A DNA stretch of 64,000 bases from Monodelphis domestica (GCF_027887165.1 NC_077228.1:110973596-111037595), one strand, 5' to 3'. Positions 21,605-34,552 are shown, counted from the stretch's first letter. The notes: generated by a model not told the origin, from the sequence alone. Program-made: numbers and translations.

Positions 21605-21934
21605 AGAACAAAACAGAGTTATGGGAACGGAGATGGTATATCATCTCAGCCAACACATCTAGAGGCAGCCAAGTGAGAACTATCAACCCAACCATATGAA
21701 GAATGGAATCATGATTTATGTAACTAGTCACTTGCTTGTAGAGCAAGGCTAATGAGAATGAAGACATTTGGGACCCTTACCCAACCAGAGGAGGTTAAGA
21801 AGTTTGTATGATGCATGGAAATGTACATGTAAGAGAGCTCAGCTATTCAATTTGAAATTACACTTATGACTTGCCAAGTAAAACAGGGCTGAATTTGCAT
21901 TCATTCATTATATTTATACCTGATGTCTACTAAG

Positions 21935-22080
21935 AGACAGTTTGATGCAATGAGTAGAAAGCTGGCTTACATGTCAGGAAGACCTATGCTCAAGCACCAC
22001 CTCAAACACAGCCTGCTTGTGTGACCTTGGAGCAGTCCTTTAACCACTCAAGGTCTCAGGTGATTCTAAGACCAAATTTA
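21935..22080 (+). repeat. MAR1/MIR-type SINE remnant
   Basis: Sense remnant with atgtcaggaagacctatgct and gtgtgaccttggagcagtcc. Confidence 0.6.
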
Positions 22081-22122
22081 TCTTGATAAAAGGAGTTACC
22101 TCATTGAGAGTTCTCTCTAATG

Positions 22123-22315
22123 AGACAGCTAGTTGGATCAGTGGATAAAGAACCAAGATTAGAGATGGGAGGAGCTGGGTTCAAATTTGGCCTCAGATAC
22201 TTCCTTACTGTGTCACCCTGGGCAAATCACCTAACCCTAATTGCTCAACCCTTACTGTTCTTAGGCTTTGAAACTGATACTTAGAATCAAGTCTAAGATA
22301 GAAGGTAAGGGTTTT
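22123..22315 (+). repeat. Mon-1/SINE1-like SINE
   Basis: Sense copy with gagatgggaggagctgggtt and an aaggtaagggtttttaaaaa end. Confidence 0.9.
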
Positions 22316-22350
22316 TAAAAAAAGGAATAAAAAGAAAGAATTCCCTATAC

Positions 22351-22565
22351 CCGTGCTGGCAAACCTATGGCACACATGCCAGAGATGGTGTGCTCTCCTT
22401 CCCCTCTCCACAACACCTGAGGACATTTCTCACATGATCCACCCCTCTGCCCAGCAGCCCATGGGAGCACTTTCTCCCTCCCCTGTCTGAGGTAAGGGGA
22501 TGGCTCACATGAGGCATGAGGATTGCAATTTGGGCATTCAGTTTCTAAAAGGTTCACCATCACTG
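22351..22565. mobile_element. Small non-autonomous hAT-like DNA transposon
   Basis: A 215-bp element with imperfect terminal inverted repeats. The left end is ccgtgctggcaaacct, and the right end in reverse complement is cagtgatggtgaacct (12 of 16 match). It is flanked by a perfect 8-bp direct repeat, CCCTATAC, at 22343-22350 and 22566-22573. An 8-bp duplication with short inverted ends is the hallmark of hAT transposons. It has no coding capacity and would have been moved by a transposase in trans. Confidence 0.85.
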
Positions 22566-22599
22566 CCCTATACTAATGAAATCCCAGGTTTAGTCCCAC

Positions 22600-23514
22600 C
22601 TTCCTATCAGTTTATACCTATTCCATTAATGTCTTTTGTTAGTATATCACATTCAATTCCAAATATGCCCCCCTTCTCTTCCCTACCCAATGAGTCTTCT
22701 TTCCTAACAATAAGAAAGTAAATAATTCAGTAAAACCAAATGGCTCATCAGTCAAATCTGATGGCAAATCTCATTAACTTCCATAAAGCAGGACAATATT
22801 TAACTCCCTGCCCCCAACCACCCTGTGATTCTCTTAGTATAAGGAACTCCTGATGAGAAAACCCCATCTACTGATACAGGCTGACACTTCCTCTGCAATT
22901 TATAGCCTTAGATATTTACTTAGGTCTCAAAGAGGTTAAATGCCTTCCCCAGGGATCATATAACCAGAGTGTACCAAACCCGAACTCTTATCTTCCTAAC
23001 CCCAGGGAAGGCTTTCCAGGCATTGTCCACTATATTTTCTCTTCCACATAGAAGTCAGTAAATCACAAAATGTCACGGTTGGAAGAGCCCTTGGAGACCA
23101 TAATTCAACTTTCCTACTTCATGTTCTTAGAACATGCTCAAGAGCTTTGCTTGCTGCCACCCTATGTGAAGGGTTTGGTGAGCCTGCTTCTAAGGATCAG
23201 TTCTATATTGGCCAGGCCTGTCCATAACATAAATGAAGGAATTGAAGTCCAGAGAAGTCAAATGAATTGCCTAAGGTCATTCAAATATCCAGGTCTATAG
23301 TCCTCTTAACAAGGTTTCAAGGGCTAGGAAAATAGAATTGTGGTAGGCTATGACTTTGTTAACCCTTAAAAACCAGACAGTCACAGTGTTATAATTGTTA
23401 GCCCTAAAACAAACAAAAAAAAAAAACAGAGAACAACAGTGTGCTCAGCAAAATTGTTTATTTTCTTTAAGAGAGAAAACATACACGTTTCAGGATTGGA
23501 AGAAAACCAAGCTG
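22600..23514. other. No gene seen; faint MIR-like traces
   Basis: Unique-looking sequence with an old SINE-like trace around 23235-23290 (agagaagtcaaatgaattgc). No splice-flanked open frame stood out. Confidence 0.5.
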
Positions 23515-23612
23515 GAGGAGGAGGAGGAGGAGAAGGAAGAGGAGGAGGAGGAGGAGGAGGAGGAGGAGGAGGAGGAGGAGGAGGAAGAGGAGGAGGAAGA
23601 GGAGGAGGAAGT
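23515..23612. repeat. (GGA)n microsatellite
   Basis: About 98 bp of ggaggaggag with occasional gaa. It produces spurious poly-Glu, poly-Gly and poly-Leu frames. Confidence 0.97.
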
Positions 23613-24880
23613 TACAGGTTTTATAGTCATCTAGAAGGAGGGAAGATCTCATGATTGGGCAACAAGGATGGAAACTTCCACCTAGCAACAGAGGTTGATC
23701 ATCAGCATCTTTGAATATTGGAATGTAGGGGTTAAGCCATTCTACTCATGATAATTCTAATAGGAAAACAGCTTTGGAGTTATCTTGCTTGTTAGGGACT
23801 GTTTAGGGCTGGTTTGAACCATTCTTGTGTAAGAACATTTTCAGGGTTACTTCCAGGCCATGCGTCATTGTTTTATCAGACAATTTTAAACAACATGAAA
23901 CCATCAAAAACACTATTGCTCTGATAACTTGATCTTTAGGTTGTCTTCGAATCAAGTGGGAACACAGGTGCTTGGCTCCAAAGTGAATGCCAAGTAAAGG
24001 GAAATGAAGATTTTCAGCATCCGCCAGGTTTGGTCAGTTCTGGAAGAGTGAACTGGTTCTAGATTTTCTAAATAATGTTCTTCTATAAAATTTTACAAAA
24101 ACAACAAAAAATATTTTTCTTTGGTTCTTTCTATCAATCCGGAAACATCAGGAGAAAGCAAGATGGTAAGTGCACTGGCTTGGAAAGGGAGAGAATAATT
24201 GGAATAATGATAGCTTCCAGGTTCACAAAGTGTATTGCATATATTATCTCCAACAACTTGGCTCACATGCAACAAGGTGAACTTCTGCCAGGGACTTTTC
24301 CTCAAGTCAAGTTGATCAGCAACTATTAAGCCTTATGAGGGCATGAGGGTCTGGGCCAAGAACTGGGATATGAATACAAGCAACAGGAAAGATGGAGCTT
24401 ACATCCTAACAAGAGAAGACAACATATAAAAGGGAACTGAAAGGGGGAGGAGGGACTATCTGAGTGAAGAATGAAGGATGACTGGTCACAGTCTTTCCTT
24501 AAAATGGAAGTACTAGGAAGAACTCACCAATGGGAGGAGGGAGCTATAGACAGTAGTTGTGGCCCAGTGGTGAGTTTCAGAGAATCCCTAATCTGGGCTG
24601 CAGTTTGTTCATGTGTAAAATAAGGAGGTTGGAATAAATTATTTCCAAGATCCCTTCCAGCTCTGACTTCCTATGCTTCTGTGGGGATTCATATCTAGGG
24701 GATCTCTACATAATAGCATAATGTAATATGGCCATGATGTTTTGCATGCTTAAGTAGACATGATGAGGTCTTTTAAGTGACTAGTGATCCTACCAACTAG
24801 GGATCACCATGCAAAGACCGTGTAAATATCTAAAGACAAGACCTGTAAGTTCCCAATTGATTTTATTAATAGTTAGCTTA
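23613..24880. other. No gene seen; MIR3-like trace
   Basis: No supported exon. A MIR-type fragment lies at about 24560-24670 (gtttgttcatgtgtaaaata, then gatcccttccagctctgac). Confidence 0.5.
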
Positions 24881-25060
24881 GGGGGCAGCTAGGTGATACA
24901 GTGGATAGAGCACCAGATTTTGAGTCAGGGGGACCTGGACTCAAATCTGACCTTGGAGACTTCTCGGCTGTGTCATCCTAGGCAAGTAAATTAATCCCAT
25001 TTGCCTTTCCTTTTACTTTCTACCTTAGAGTTGTTACTAAGGCAGAAAATAAGAATTTTC
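24881..25060 (+). repeat. tRNA-derived SINE
   Basis: Sense copy starting gggggcagctaggtgataca with gagtcagggggacctggact. The 3' part is shortened (ctaccttagagttgttacta). Confidence 0.85.
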
Positions 25061-25109
25061 AAAAAGCAGTTAGCCTATGGAAAAATTATCAACTAGGAGG
25101 GAATATTCT

Positions 25110-25520
25110 CCTTGGATAAAAAAGTCTATGCCTTAACTCTATCATTTATTAGCTATGTGACTACTCCTAAGCCACTTAAACTTTTAAGCCACCTTTATTC
25201 ACCTGCAAAATGGGTGTAAAAATGTTTGCCTTACTAGGCTGTTAGGAGGATCAAAAAAAAGATAATATATATGAAAGTGAATACTCAAGGATCTATAATT
25301 TTGTCATCTAGGGGAACTCCAGATATGGAAACCTCTCAGGATGGGAATTGTCTCCTCTATTCAGATTGCAAGCTGGGTATGATTTAATAGTTTTCCTAAA
25401 GAGTTGCTTGACCTATATAGAGGTTAAGTGACTTGTCCAGTGATACCCAGCTAATTAAGTGTTTGAGATGGATTTGAACTCAAGTCTCCTTGGAACCAAA
25501 CCCAGAACCCTAAGCCATGT
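25110..25520. repeat. MIR-like remnants
   Basis: Sense MIR-type text at 25130-25270 (cacctgcaaaatgggtgtaa) and antisense text at 25415-25520 (gaggttaagtgacttgtcca). Both are old. Confidence 0.5.
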
Positions 25521-26270
25521 GCCTTAGTATTTGAAAGTATTTGTTGATAAATAAATGTTGAATGAATGGATAGCAATTTTAAAGAGAATATTTACCAACT
25601 ATAAAATGTTACCCAAAACTGTGAGAGATTATTTATTTCTTTTCAATCACCCTAAAGAAAATTCTCTAAGCCTCAATGTCTTAGTCAATAAATTACAGGT
25701 GGAGCTATAAAACTAAAATACCTTCCATCCCTGAGAGTCCTTGAATTTTTCATTATTTCAAAAATATAAATGTGAATCTTAATGAATCATAATTTGAAAA
25801 GGACCAGTTGTACAAGACAGTAGGAATTTTTTATCAGAATGGAATCTGTAACCTGTGTCTTCCTCCATGATCTCTTTCTCAGATTTTGACTGACCCTGCC
25901 TTAAATAAGCTAAAAATAGAATGTAGTGGTTGAGAAACATGTCAGCAAGTTTTCTGAAATTATCTCCCAATCTATCTGTCTTTTTCTCTATGTATATTAG
26001 CACCAGAAGCCAAAACCTCAATTTTTTACTTCCCAAATTAGGGTTCTCTGGGACTAGTGGTATGACTTGGGTTCAATTATTTTCATAACTGGGACCTTTC
26101 ACTATAAAATGAGAGGGTTGAACAACAATTACTCCTTCAGAATTGAACATTGCTATTTTTCAATTCTAGGAAGTGGGTAAAAAGGAATAAGCTGGGGAAA
26201 GGAGGTCAATATAAACCATAGTTGGGATTTATTTATAGGTCCCTTCCCCTTGCATGTGATAATCTCTATT

Positions 26271-26619
26271 TGTAAAGATTAAAATTTGGGGAAGCTGAGG
26301 CAGGTAGAAATTAGTTTCTCTCTGCAAGGAGTATTCTATTTTTAGAGGTTTATTAAAGGTTAAGGATTAAAGAAAATACAGAATAAGAAAACACATGTCT
26401 AGGCCAGAGAGGCCTAGACAAGATAACCTCACATCATGAAAGAGACGTGTCTGCTTCAAAACAGAAGTCCAAAAGAGCCTGAGCCTATTCACAACCAGGT
26501 TTAAATACCCCATCTTGCTCTTGGCCCAGGTGAGAATTCAGTGAGATTAGAGGGCATTCTGGGGAAGTGGAGCAAGGATTTCTGGGGATTGAAGTCCTGG
26601 ATTTGAGTCTATTTTTACA
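26271..26619 (-). mobile_element. Solo LTR, 349 bp, TSD TATT
   Basis: It begins TGTAAAGATTAAAATTT and ends ATTTTTACA. It is flanked by TATT at 26267-26270 and 26620-26623. Its length equals that of the two LTRs of the element at 50557-53896, and the sequence matches them closely. An AATAAA lies on the minus strand (from ggtttattaaagg, near 26348-26360), which sets the orientation. No internal region is present, so it arose by LTR-LTR recombination. Confidence 0.9.
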
Positions 26620-27039
26620 TATTATACAGGAGTCCATTAAAATATGGAAGGACAGTACCAACTAGTATTGATTCTAAGGCAGAAGGTAAGAGTTTTTAAA
26701 TAAATAAATATAAATCTATAATATATTTGGAAGGAAAAGGTTTCTACTTCTACAATAACAACAATGTTTATGTATTTAGAACCATTCCCAGGCATCTGGG
26801 CAGTCACTAGGGCTACTTCCAATGGTCCATGGTCTAGAACCTTACTTTAAAAAGATAAGGTATGACCAGAGGCTCCTGGTTCACCACTTGAACCCCATGA
26901 TAAGGGGAAGGAAAGGAGGGGGGAGACTATACAAAAGAGGACTTAAGGCTGAGTGAAGGAGTCACCTGCTCTGTGGGTCATAGGATGTAAGGAGGGATGT
27001 TTTTCTTCTGCATTTCTCCTCCATATATGTATTTAACCC

Positions 27040-27130
27040 CCTTACCTTCTGCTTTGGAATCAGTTCTAGTAGGTATTGGTTCCAAGGAAGCAGAGTGTTA
27101 AGGACTAGGCAACTGGAGTTGAGGGGAGGA
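27040..27130 (-). repeat. Mon-1/SINE1-like SINE fragment
   Basis: Only the 3' half survives, antisense: cccccttaccttctgctttg to aaggactaggcaactgg. Confidence 0.75.
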
Positions 27131-27194
27131 AGTACTCTTCAGGTACTATTCATTTATTTATTATAGCCCTTACCTTATATCTCAGAATCTATGG

Positions 27195-27510
27195 TTCCAA
27201 CAACAAACTGGGAAATTTTATGACACATTTGCCAGATAAAGGTCTAATCTCTGAAATTTATAGAACTAAGTCAAATTTATAAGAACACAAGTCATTCCCT
27301 AATTGACAAATGGTCAAAGGATATGAACAAGCAGTTTTCAGATGAAGAAATCAAAGCTTTCAATAATCAAATGAAAACATGTCCTAAGTCACTCTTGATT
27401 AGAGAAATACAAATTACAACAACTCTGAGGTACCACCTCACGCCTATCAAATTGACCATAAGATAGTCAAGGAAAGTGATAAATGGGGCTTGGCGGGGCT
27501 GTGGTAAAAT
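27195..27510 (+). mobile_element. L1 ORF2 fragment, sense
   Basis: The plus strand shows the ORF2 C-terminal region: attgacaaatggtcaaagga, gaacaagcagttttcagatg and tctgaggtaccacctcacgc. These match, in the opposite orientation, text of the large L1s. Stops are present. Confidence 0.8.
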
Positions 27511-27519
27511 AGCTGAATA

Positions 27520-27686
27520 AAAATAAATAAATATTGGTTCCACAGCAGAAGAGTAGTAAAGGCTAGGTAACTGGGGTTAAGAGACTTACTCAGGGACATA
27601 CATTTAGGAAGGGTATGAAGTCAAATTTGAACCCAGAGCTTCTTGTCTTCAGACCTAACTCTCTAGCCACCTTCCTGCTCCCCTCA
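27520..27686 (-). repeat. Mon-1/SINE1-like SINE
   Basis: Antisense copy lacking its extreme 3' end: attggttccacagcagaaga to ctagccaccttcctgctccc. Confidence 0.82.
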
Positions 27687-27845
27687 GGTACAGTTTAACA
27701 ACTTAACCATGAAAATGCATTACCTCCTGACACACGTGTTGTATACTTATAAAGTAATGAGATTGCTTCCCAGAAGCCATGGGGGGAAATTGGTCATATT
27801 ACTTAATGGCCATACCATACACAGAGTCCTAGAAAACCAAATGGG

Positions 27846-28075
27846 GGCAGTTAGATGTTGCAGTAGGTCAAGCACTGGGCTTGGAATCAGGAAAACTCAT
27901 GTTCATGAGTTCAAACCCAACCTTGGACACTTGCTTACTGTGTAACTCTGGCCAAATCACTTCGCCCGGTTTGTCTCAGTTGTCTGATCTGTAAATGAGC
28001 TGGAGAAGGAAATGGCAAACCACTCTAATGTCTTTGCCAAGAAAACCCCAAATGGGCTCACAAACATAGGACATA
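27846..28075 (+). repeat. MAR1-like SINE
   Basis: Sense copy with ggaatcaggaaaactcatgt, ctggagaaggaaatggcaaa and gccaagaaaaccccaaatgg. A short internal duplication (catgttcatgagttcaaa) is visible. Confidence 0.88.
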
Positions 28076-28412
28076 GCTAAAAAAGCTGAACAATGAGAAT
28101 ATAAAACCCTTTACCCTCTTTGTACAGAGGAGGACCTGAAATACGGAGAAGACTGATTAACCCACGGTCATGCAACAAAATGGTAAATAACCAGGACAAG
28201 AACTCGGGCATTCTGAATCCAGAGGTAGACGGGAAGGCATACTGTTTTCGCTGTGCCATGCTGAATGTATTTTGTGGGCACAGTTACAGAGATATTGCTA
28301 ATCTCTACTAGCTACCCAAAATTTGTGGAAGGGAGCACAGTCAGATTCTAAGATAAAAGATAAGAGGTTTCAGCTGTCATTTGTTCTTGCTCTTCTGCTC
28401 TTAACCTTTCAG

Positions 28413-28496
28413 ATTTCTATCTTCTCAGACTGAAGCAGCACCCCTGCCTCTATTGGAAGCTGCCACATTCTCCATGGAGGGAGAAGCTCACTCCAG
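28413..28496 (+). CDS. Candidate coding exon, gene uncertain
   Basis: An 84-nt stretch between tcttaacctttcag and the donor gtaggc. A second acceptor (tatcttctcag) would start it at 28429. In the frame entered in phase 1 it is open, contains RLKQHPCLYWKLP and leaves in phase 1, matching the phase of 41285. The receptor TM exon at 2742-2848 also ends in phase 1, so an alternative cytoplasmic tail is formally possible. Another frame is also open across the exon, so coding status is not proven. It could instead be a 5' UTR exon of RHEX or a chance pair of splice-like sites. Confidence 0.35.
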
Positions 28497-28789
28497 GTAG
28501 GCCCCCAAGGAGGGAGATAGAGGCAGAGGCCAAAATGCAGAGATGGAGCAAGTTAGGGTGTAGCGATGATGCTGGTCTCTGGAGGCATGAGGGAGCGTAG
28601 CAAGACCTCTGAGACTCAAGGAGATCCCAAATGCCTCTTCTGAGTTCCAGGCGAGGGAGGAGACTTTCTAGATCCTAACTTCAAACTTTCTTTGGGGATA
28701 TTGAATTTGGGACAAAAAAGATCTGATTTTGAAACTACCATTTACTGGCTGTTTCTTCTCTGAATTTGTTTCCTTTTCTGGGGAAGAGA

Positions 28790-29005
28790 GCAGCAGAAGA
28801 GCAGTCGACTTGGGTTCAAAGTCAAGCTCTGACATTCATTGCTGTGTGAACTCAGGTAACTAACAACCCTTCTTAGATTAGTGAGTTCATCTGTAAAATG
28901 AGACTAGAAATACTTGTACTACTTAGGTCAAGGGATGCTATGAGGAGCAAATGAACTAATTGAGGTACCTGAAATATGCAGCAAACTGCTATGAATGATA
29001 GCTAG
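28790..29005 (+). repeat. MIR SINE
   Basis: Sense MIR-type order: gcagtcgacttgggttcaaa, gtgagttcatctgtaaaatg, then the gcaaactgctatgaatgata end. Confidence 0.65.
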
Positions 29006-29344
29006 TAGTAGGAGGCAATTAATTCAATGAATGAGTCTTCCACAAATCTCCCACAGGTTGTACTTTCCCAGTGAAGGAAGCAATATTGGATGTGAATGAA
29101 GATCATTAGTCTGGTTGGGAATCAGGAAATTCTATTGGGCATGGAATAGATGGTTGATGATTATTTCTTGATTGGTTCTTGTCCTAATTCTACCATGGAC
29201 TTGGCCAACCTGGAGTAAGTTATTTAACCTTTCTGAAATTTAATTTTCCCATCTATAAAATACAGAGAATAATCTCTGCCATTTCCTACCTACATTATAA
29301 GGACTGACTGATAATCAGATAATGAGCATGAAGGAATATGCTTC

Positions 29345-29748
<404 letters not shown>

Positions 29749-29917
29749 CCTTTACCTTCCATCTTGGAACCAACACATAGTAGGCAGAAGAGCAATAAGG
29801 GCTAGGCAATGGGGACTAAGTGACTTGCCTAGGGTCACAAAGCTAGGAAGTGTCTGAGGCCAGATTTGAACCTAAGACTTCCCGTCTCTGAATCCACTGA
29901 GCCACCCAGCTACCCCC
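29749..29917 (-). repeat. Mon-1/SINE1-like SINE
   Basis: Antisense copy from cctttaccttccatcttgga to gagccacccagctacccc. Confidence 0.9.
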
Positions 29918-29949
29918 TCCATTTTTCTTGATGTTTTCTCTTGTTCTTT

Positions 29950-31840
29950 TCCAAAAGTGACTAAGTGGGGAGACTTTGGATTGTTTTTTCCTATCCAATG
30001 CAGATTAATTCAGCACTATGAAAAACCTACTCCAACTCCTATAAAGTACTATGGCTGGCATGGAAAATATGAAGATAGAAATGATACAGACAATGCAATT
30101 TAATAGGAGAAGAAGGAGAAGGGAAAAATTCACAGATAACAAAGATACAAAAAATGAGATAAATATGAAATAAAATGCAAAAGGAAAGGTCAAGAAAAAA
30201 TGTTCACAGAAATTTGAGGGAGAAAATTCATTTTTTTGCTGGAGGAAGGTCAGGAGGGCTTCATGGAGGTGGCACCTGAATTAGATTCTTTCTAAAATAG
30301 AAAGAACTTCCAAGCTAGCAAAGATATTAAAGGATTGGGAAAACTCAGTTAGAAAGGCTATGGGAAGACTAACAAAATGATTCATCACTGATAAAGTTGT
30401 GAATTCAACTATTTTAGAAAATAATTTTACATTAAAAGTTACCCAAATTGTTTATAAATTCATATATACTAGATTTACATAAATATAAGTTTATATTTAT
30501 TTACTAGAAATCCCCCTGCTAGAATTATAATTCAAGGAAGTCATTGATAACAGGAAGAGATTAACCTTCTCCAAAATTTCATAGCAGCATTATTTTCAAT
30601 ACCAAATTTGGGAAAGAAAACATCAGTCCAATGACTGGAGAATGGCTGAATGAATTAGGGTATATGAATGTAACAGGCTATTACTGTTCCATAATGAATG
30701 CCATGATGAAAAATTCAGAGAAACACAAGGAGAGTTGTATGAAGTAATGAGAAATATAAAATAAAAAGCAAAGCTAAAAGATAACAAGAATAATTATGAT
30801 CCTTATTAGAATTCTAAATAGAAAATGATAATAATTATTGTAAAAAGAATTATAATAATTATAATGATTATTCTAAGAATAGCTATAATATGATCATTAT
30901 TATAATAATAAAAGAATTTGACATGGAGAGACAATAAAGCTGGTCATATAAAATGGCTGTGTTAGTGCTTTCTTCTCAAAATGAAAGGTGCAAGTCTCTT
31001 CTCTGTTGATAGTAGGTAAGATAATGGGGAAGGAAGGATGTACTTGGTAAAAGAATTTCTTTGGATGTCAGTCATGTTCAAACAAAATATATCCACAAAT
31101 AAAAGAGTGAATTCCTTTTTAAAGATGAATAATATATGATATTGGACAAGTCAGTTGTCCCTTTCTGGGTTTGGTTACCTCATCTATTGGAGAAAGGAGT
31201 TGAACTAAATGATTTCTAAACTCCCATCATGGGACGTGAGAGATGTTGCAGCAGCAATCCCCTTACTGTATACTCAACAGATGACCATCCCATCCATATA
31301 AGTCTGAAAACCTACAATGAGGGGAAACACAGCAGGCTGAGCCAAGACATTCTACTTTTGGGTAGCTCATTGTTTAAAAAGAATTTTCTTTTCTTACATC
31401 AAGGCTAAATTATTTCTTTGTGATCTGATGCATGTATGATCCTACTCAGGACAGAGAGTTGACCTTACACATGCCAAATACTTTAATAAATAAAGTTGAT
31501 GTCTAATTCCTTTATGGTCATCTATAAGCAGAAATATCAAACACGTGAGTTCCAGATCAACCAGATTAAACTGTAACTGGGAAATATTTACAAAATAAAT
31601 TAAAATGCAATGAAATATAGAGAATATTATATTTAAAACTGTCAGTACGCAACAGCAAGGATCCTTATGTATAGATTAGTGACTCCCATTTCTATTTGAG
31701 TTTGATGCCACTAATTTATAGCAAAAAAATGACAGTCAGAGAAGAACTTTGTTATAGATTGTTTTGTAGTAAGAATATTGATTGGATTGATTGATTGGCA
31801 GTCTATTATGTCTATCCCAAGTCCAATCATAGTTGGGTTT
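29950..31840. other. No gene seen; L1/HAL1-like relic inside
   Basis: An AT-rich stretch. About 30395-30760 resembles the sense 3' region of an old L1/HAL1 (gtccaatgactggagaatgg, ggctgaatgaattagggtat). The remainder shows no exon-like signals. Confidence 0.5.
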
Positions 31841-31850
31841 TTTTTTTACA

Positions 31851-32030
31851 AACCCTTACCTTCTGACTTAGAATCCATACTAAGTATCACTTCTAAGGCA
31901 GAAGAAGCAATTGGGGTTAAGTGACTTGCCCAAAGTCACGGAAATAGGAAGTGTATGAGGCCAAATTTGAGCCCAGGATCTCCCATCTCCAGGCCTGGCA
32001 CTCTATCCACTGAGCTACCCAGTTACCCCC
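31851..32030 (-). repeat. Mon-1/SINE1-like SINE
   Basis: Antisense copy. The flanks AATCATAGTT (31827-31836) and AAACATAGTT (just after 32030) look like a slightly diverged target-site duplication. Confidence 0.9.
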
Positions 32031-32349
32031 AAACATAGTTCTTTACATTGAATTATTGAATTGAGTTGAAGTTACTGTACCTGATTTGTTTTGAGTTTAA
32101 ACATCTGTGGAGCTGCTACAAGAGAACATTGATGATTCCTCCAATTGTTAAGCCGCTTTAGCATTACTTTGTATTTAGTTAGCATATATCTTTCATTTAT
32201 TTAGTTACGTAAAGTGTGATCTATTTCTTTGTTTCACTGAATTCTTCAGTATTTGCCATTACAAATACTATAATATAATGTAAGGTAGCAGTAATATATT
32301 TGCTCAGCTATTACTCAATCAATGGACATATGTTTTGTTTCTGTGTATG

Positions 32350-32470
32350 TTGTACTCCCCACATAGAATATAGCTTCTTGAAAACAAGGATTCCCTTATT
32401 TTTGTCTTTTCTTCCCCCAAAGTCCAGCATAGTACCTGTAGCATAGAAGGTGTGTTAAATAGAATCAAAC
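32350..32470 (+). repeat. L2-like LINE 3' end
   Basis: Diverged L2 end: gaatatagcttcttgaaaac, aaagtccagcatagtacctg. Confidence 0.55.
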
Positions 32471-32499
32471 TGAATTTTCTTAATAACACTTTCTATTTT

Positions 32500-32780
32500 C
32501 ATTACTAGGAAGCATTATTTGTGGTGTCAAAATTAACATCGGTCCTATGACTGGAGAATGACTGAACAAATGATGGTATATGAATGTAATGGATGGGCTT
32601 AGAATCATTCTGAGTCCAGATCTGATCTCAGACTTTTACTAGCTGTGTGACCTTGGGCAAGTCATTTAATCCTGTTTGCCTTAGTTTCCTCAATGAACTA
32701 GAGAAGGAAATGGCAATAAAACAAAGAAAACCTCAAAAGAGGTTACAAATAGTTGGACATGATTGAAAGGACTGAAGGAC
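32500..32780 (+). repeat. Old L1/HAL1 relic followed by MAR1-like SINE
   Basis: From 32500 to about 32591 the text repeats the L1/HAL1 motif seen near 30630 (cctatgactggagaatgact). From 32592 a sense MAR1-like SINE runs through ctagctgtgtgaccttgggc to ggttacaaatagttggacat. Confidence 0.7.
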
Positions 32781-33095
32781 ATCAAATTTTCATTCTACCT
32801 TATAGCCATGGACTGTATAGCTTGTGAGTGATAATCAGAACTGAAGCTAGTTTCATGGATATCATCCCTATGATCTATACTGACATGTAAATTCCTAAAT
32901 TCTGGACTTCTGTTATTATCTGCCTTTGGTTCCATCTTAATTACAACTGACGAAGAATCATAGGATAGAGAGCTAGAGGAAGAGCTCAAATAGGCCAACC
33001 TTTTCTTTTAAGAATAAAGAAACTGAGTCCCAAACAGGTTGTGCCTTTTTACAGCCAATAAATAGCAGAACCAGGATTTCAATTTCAAGTCCAGT

Positions 33096-33280
<185 letters not shown>

Positions 33281-33359
33281 TTCCTGCCACTGACACCAAA
33301 GAGCTATAAGAACACAGAGAAGTCACCTTATCTGCTCTGAGCTTCAGATTTATTAGTTT

Positions 33360-33470
33360 AGCAAACATTTCCTCAGTATTTGCTCTGGGTAAGGCCCTGA
33401 GCTAGGAGCTGGGGATACAGAGACAAACATCGCTGCCCTCGAGGAGCTTCCATCCTGTTGGGGGGCTGTG
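33360..33470. repeat. Ther1/MIR-like SINE remnant
   Basis: It contains gtaaggccctgagctaggag, ctggggatacagagacaaac and ctcgaggagcttccatcctg, the same block as 39870-40055. Confidence 0.6.
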
Positions 33471-33839
33471 GGGAGCAATGGGACCCACACAGCATATGCA
33501 CAGATCAGTATCGTTCAGGGAAAACTGAGGAGGGCATAGAGTATGCTGGGGAGTCAGGAACAGCTTCACAAAGGAGGGGGCATCAAACTGAACCGGGAAA
33601 GGGGGCAAAGGCCAGGGAGGTGGACAAGGTGGAGGGAGTGCATTCTAGGCAGAGACGATATAAGGAAGTGAACTAGGCTGTCGAGTTCCGGTAATATTGG
33701 CCCATCCAAGGTGGCTGTAACTTTGAGTCTGAAGATCTGGCTTGAAAGGTAGGTCAGAACCAGACTATTAAATTCTATTATTAGGGCTATTAAATTCTAG
33801 GCTATGGGGGCTCCATTTTATTTTCTCCTTCTCTTTTTT

Positions 33840-34019
33840 AACCCTTATCTTCTGTATTGAGTCAATAATAGGTAGCAGTTCCAAGGCAGAAAAAGGCAGT
33901 AAGGCGAGACAATGGAGGTTAAGTGATTTGCCCAGAATCACATAGCTAGGAAATGTCTGAGGCCATGTTTAAACCTGGGGCCTCTTGTTCTCTATCCACT
34001 GAACCACTTAGCTGCCCTG
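33840..34019 (-). repeat. Mon-1/SINE1-like SINE
   Basis: Antisense copy: acccttatcttctgtattga to gaaccacttagctgccctgg. Confidence 0.88.
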
Positions 34020-34094
34020 GTTCCATTTTATTCTATGTCCAATGGGTAACCCCTAAAGGTTTTTGAATGAAAGGAGTAATCTGGGAGTAATCTG

Positions 34095-34272
34095 GGGTGG
34101 CTCAGAGGATAGAGAGCCAGACCTAAAGATAGGGATGTCCTGGGTTCAAATATGGCCTCAGATACTTCCTAGCTGTGTGACCCTGGGCAAGTCACTGGAC
34201 CTCCATTGCCTAGCCCTTACCGCTCTTCTGCCTTGGAACCAATATCTAAGACAGAAGGTAAGGGTAAAACAA
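34095..34272 (+). repeat. Mon-1/SINE1-like SINE
   Basis: Sense copy with gtcctgggttcaaatatggc and an aaggtaagggtaaaacaac tail. Confidence 0.9.
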
Positions 34273-34552
34273 CAACAAAGGAGTAATCTGGTTAGACCCA
34301 TTAGGGAGCATTTTTCTTAAAAATAAATAATTCTTTGCCATTATAGATAGAAACAATTTTTATAATTGTTTTCTGACATTTTCTAATGCACATTCTCTCC
34401 TTCCCCCTTTCTCTGCCATCATCCTTGAGGCAATAAATAATATGATATAGATTATACCAGTGCTTTCCATATTTGACACATAAGAAACATTATTTTAGCA
34501 GTGGTATCTGTAAATAAACATTTACTGTTATTTATCTATTTATTACTTATTT

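Noticed and set aside
23395-23688. Poly-Glu, poly-Gly and poly-Leu frames
   Set aside because: Created by the GGA array. The flanks show no splice sites or homology.
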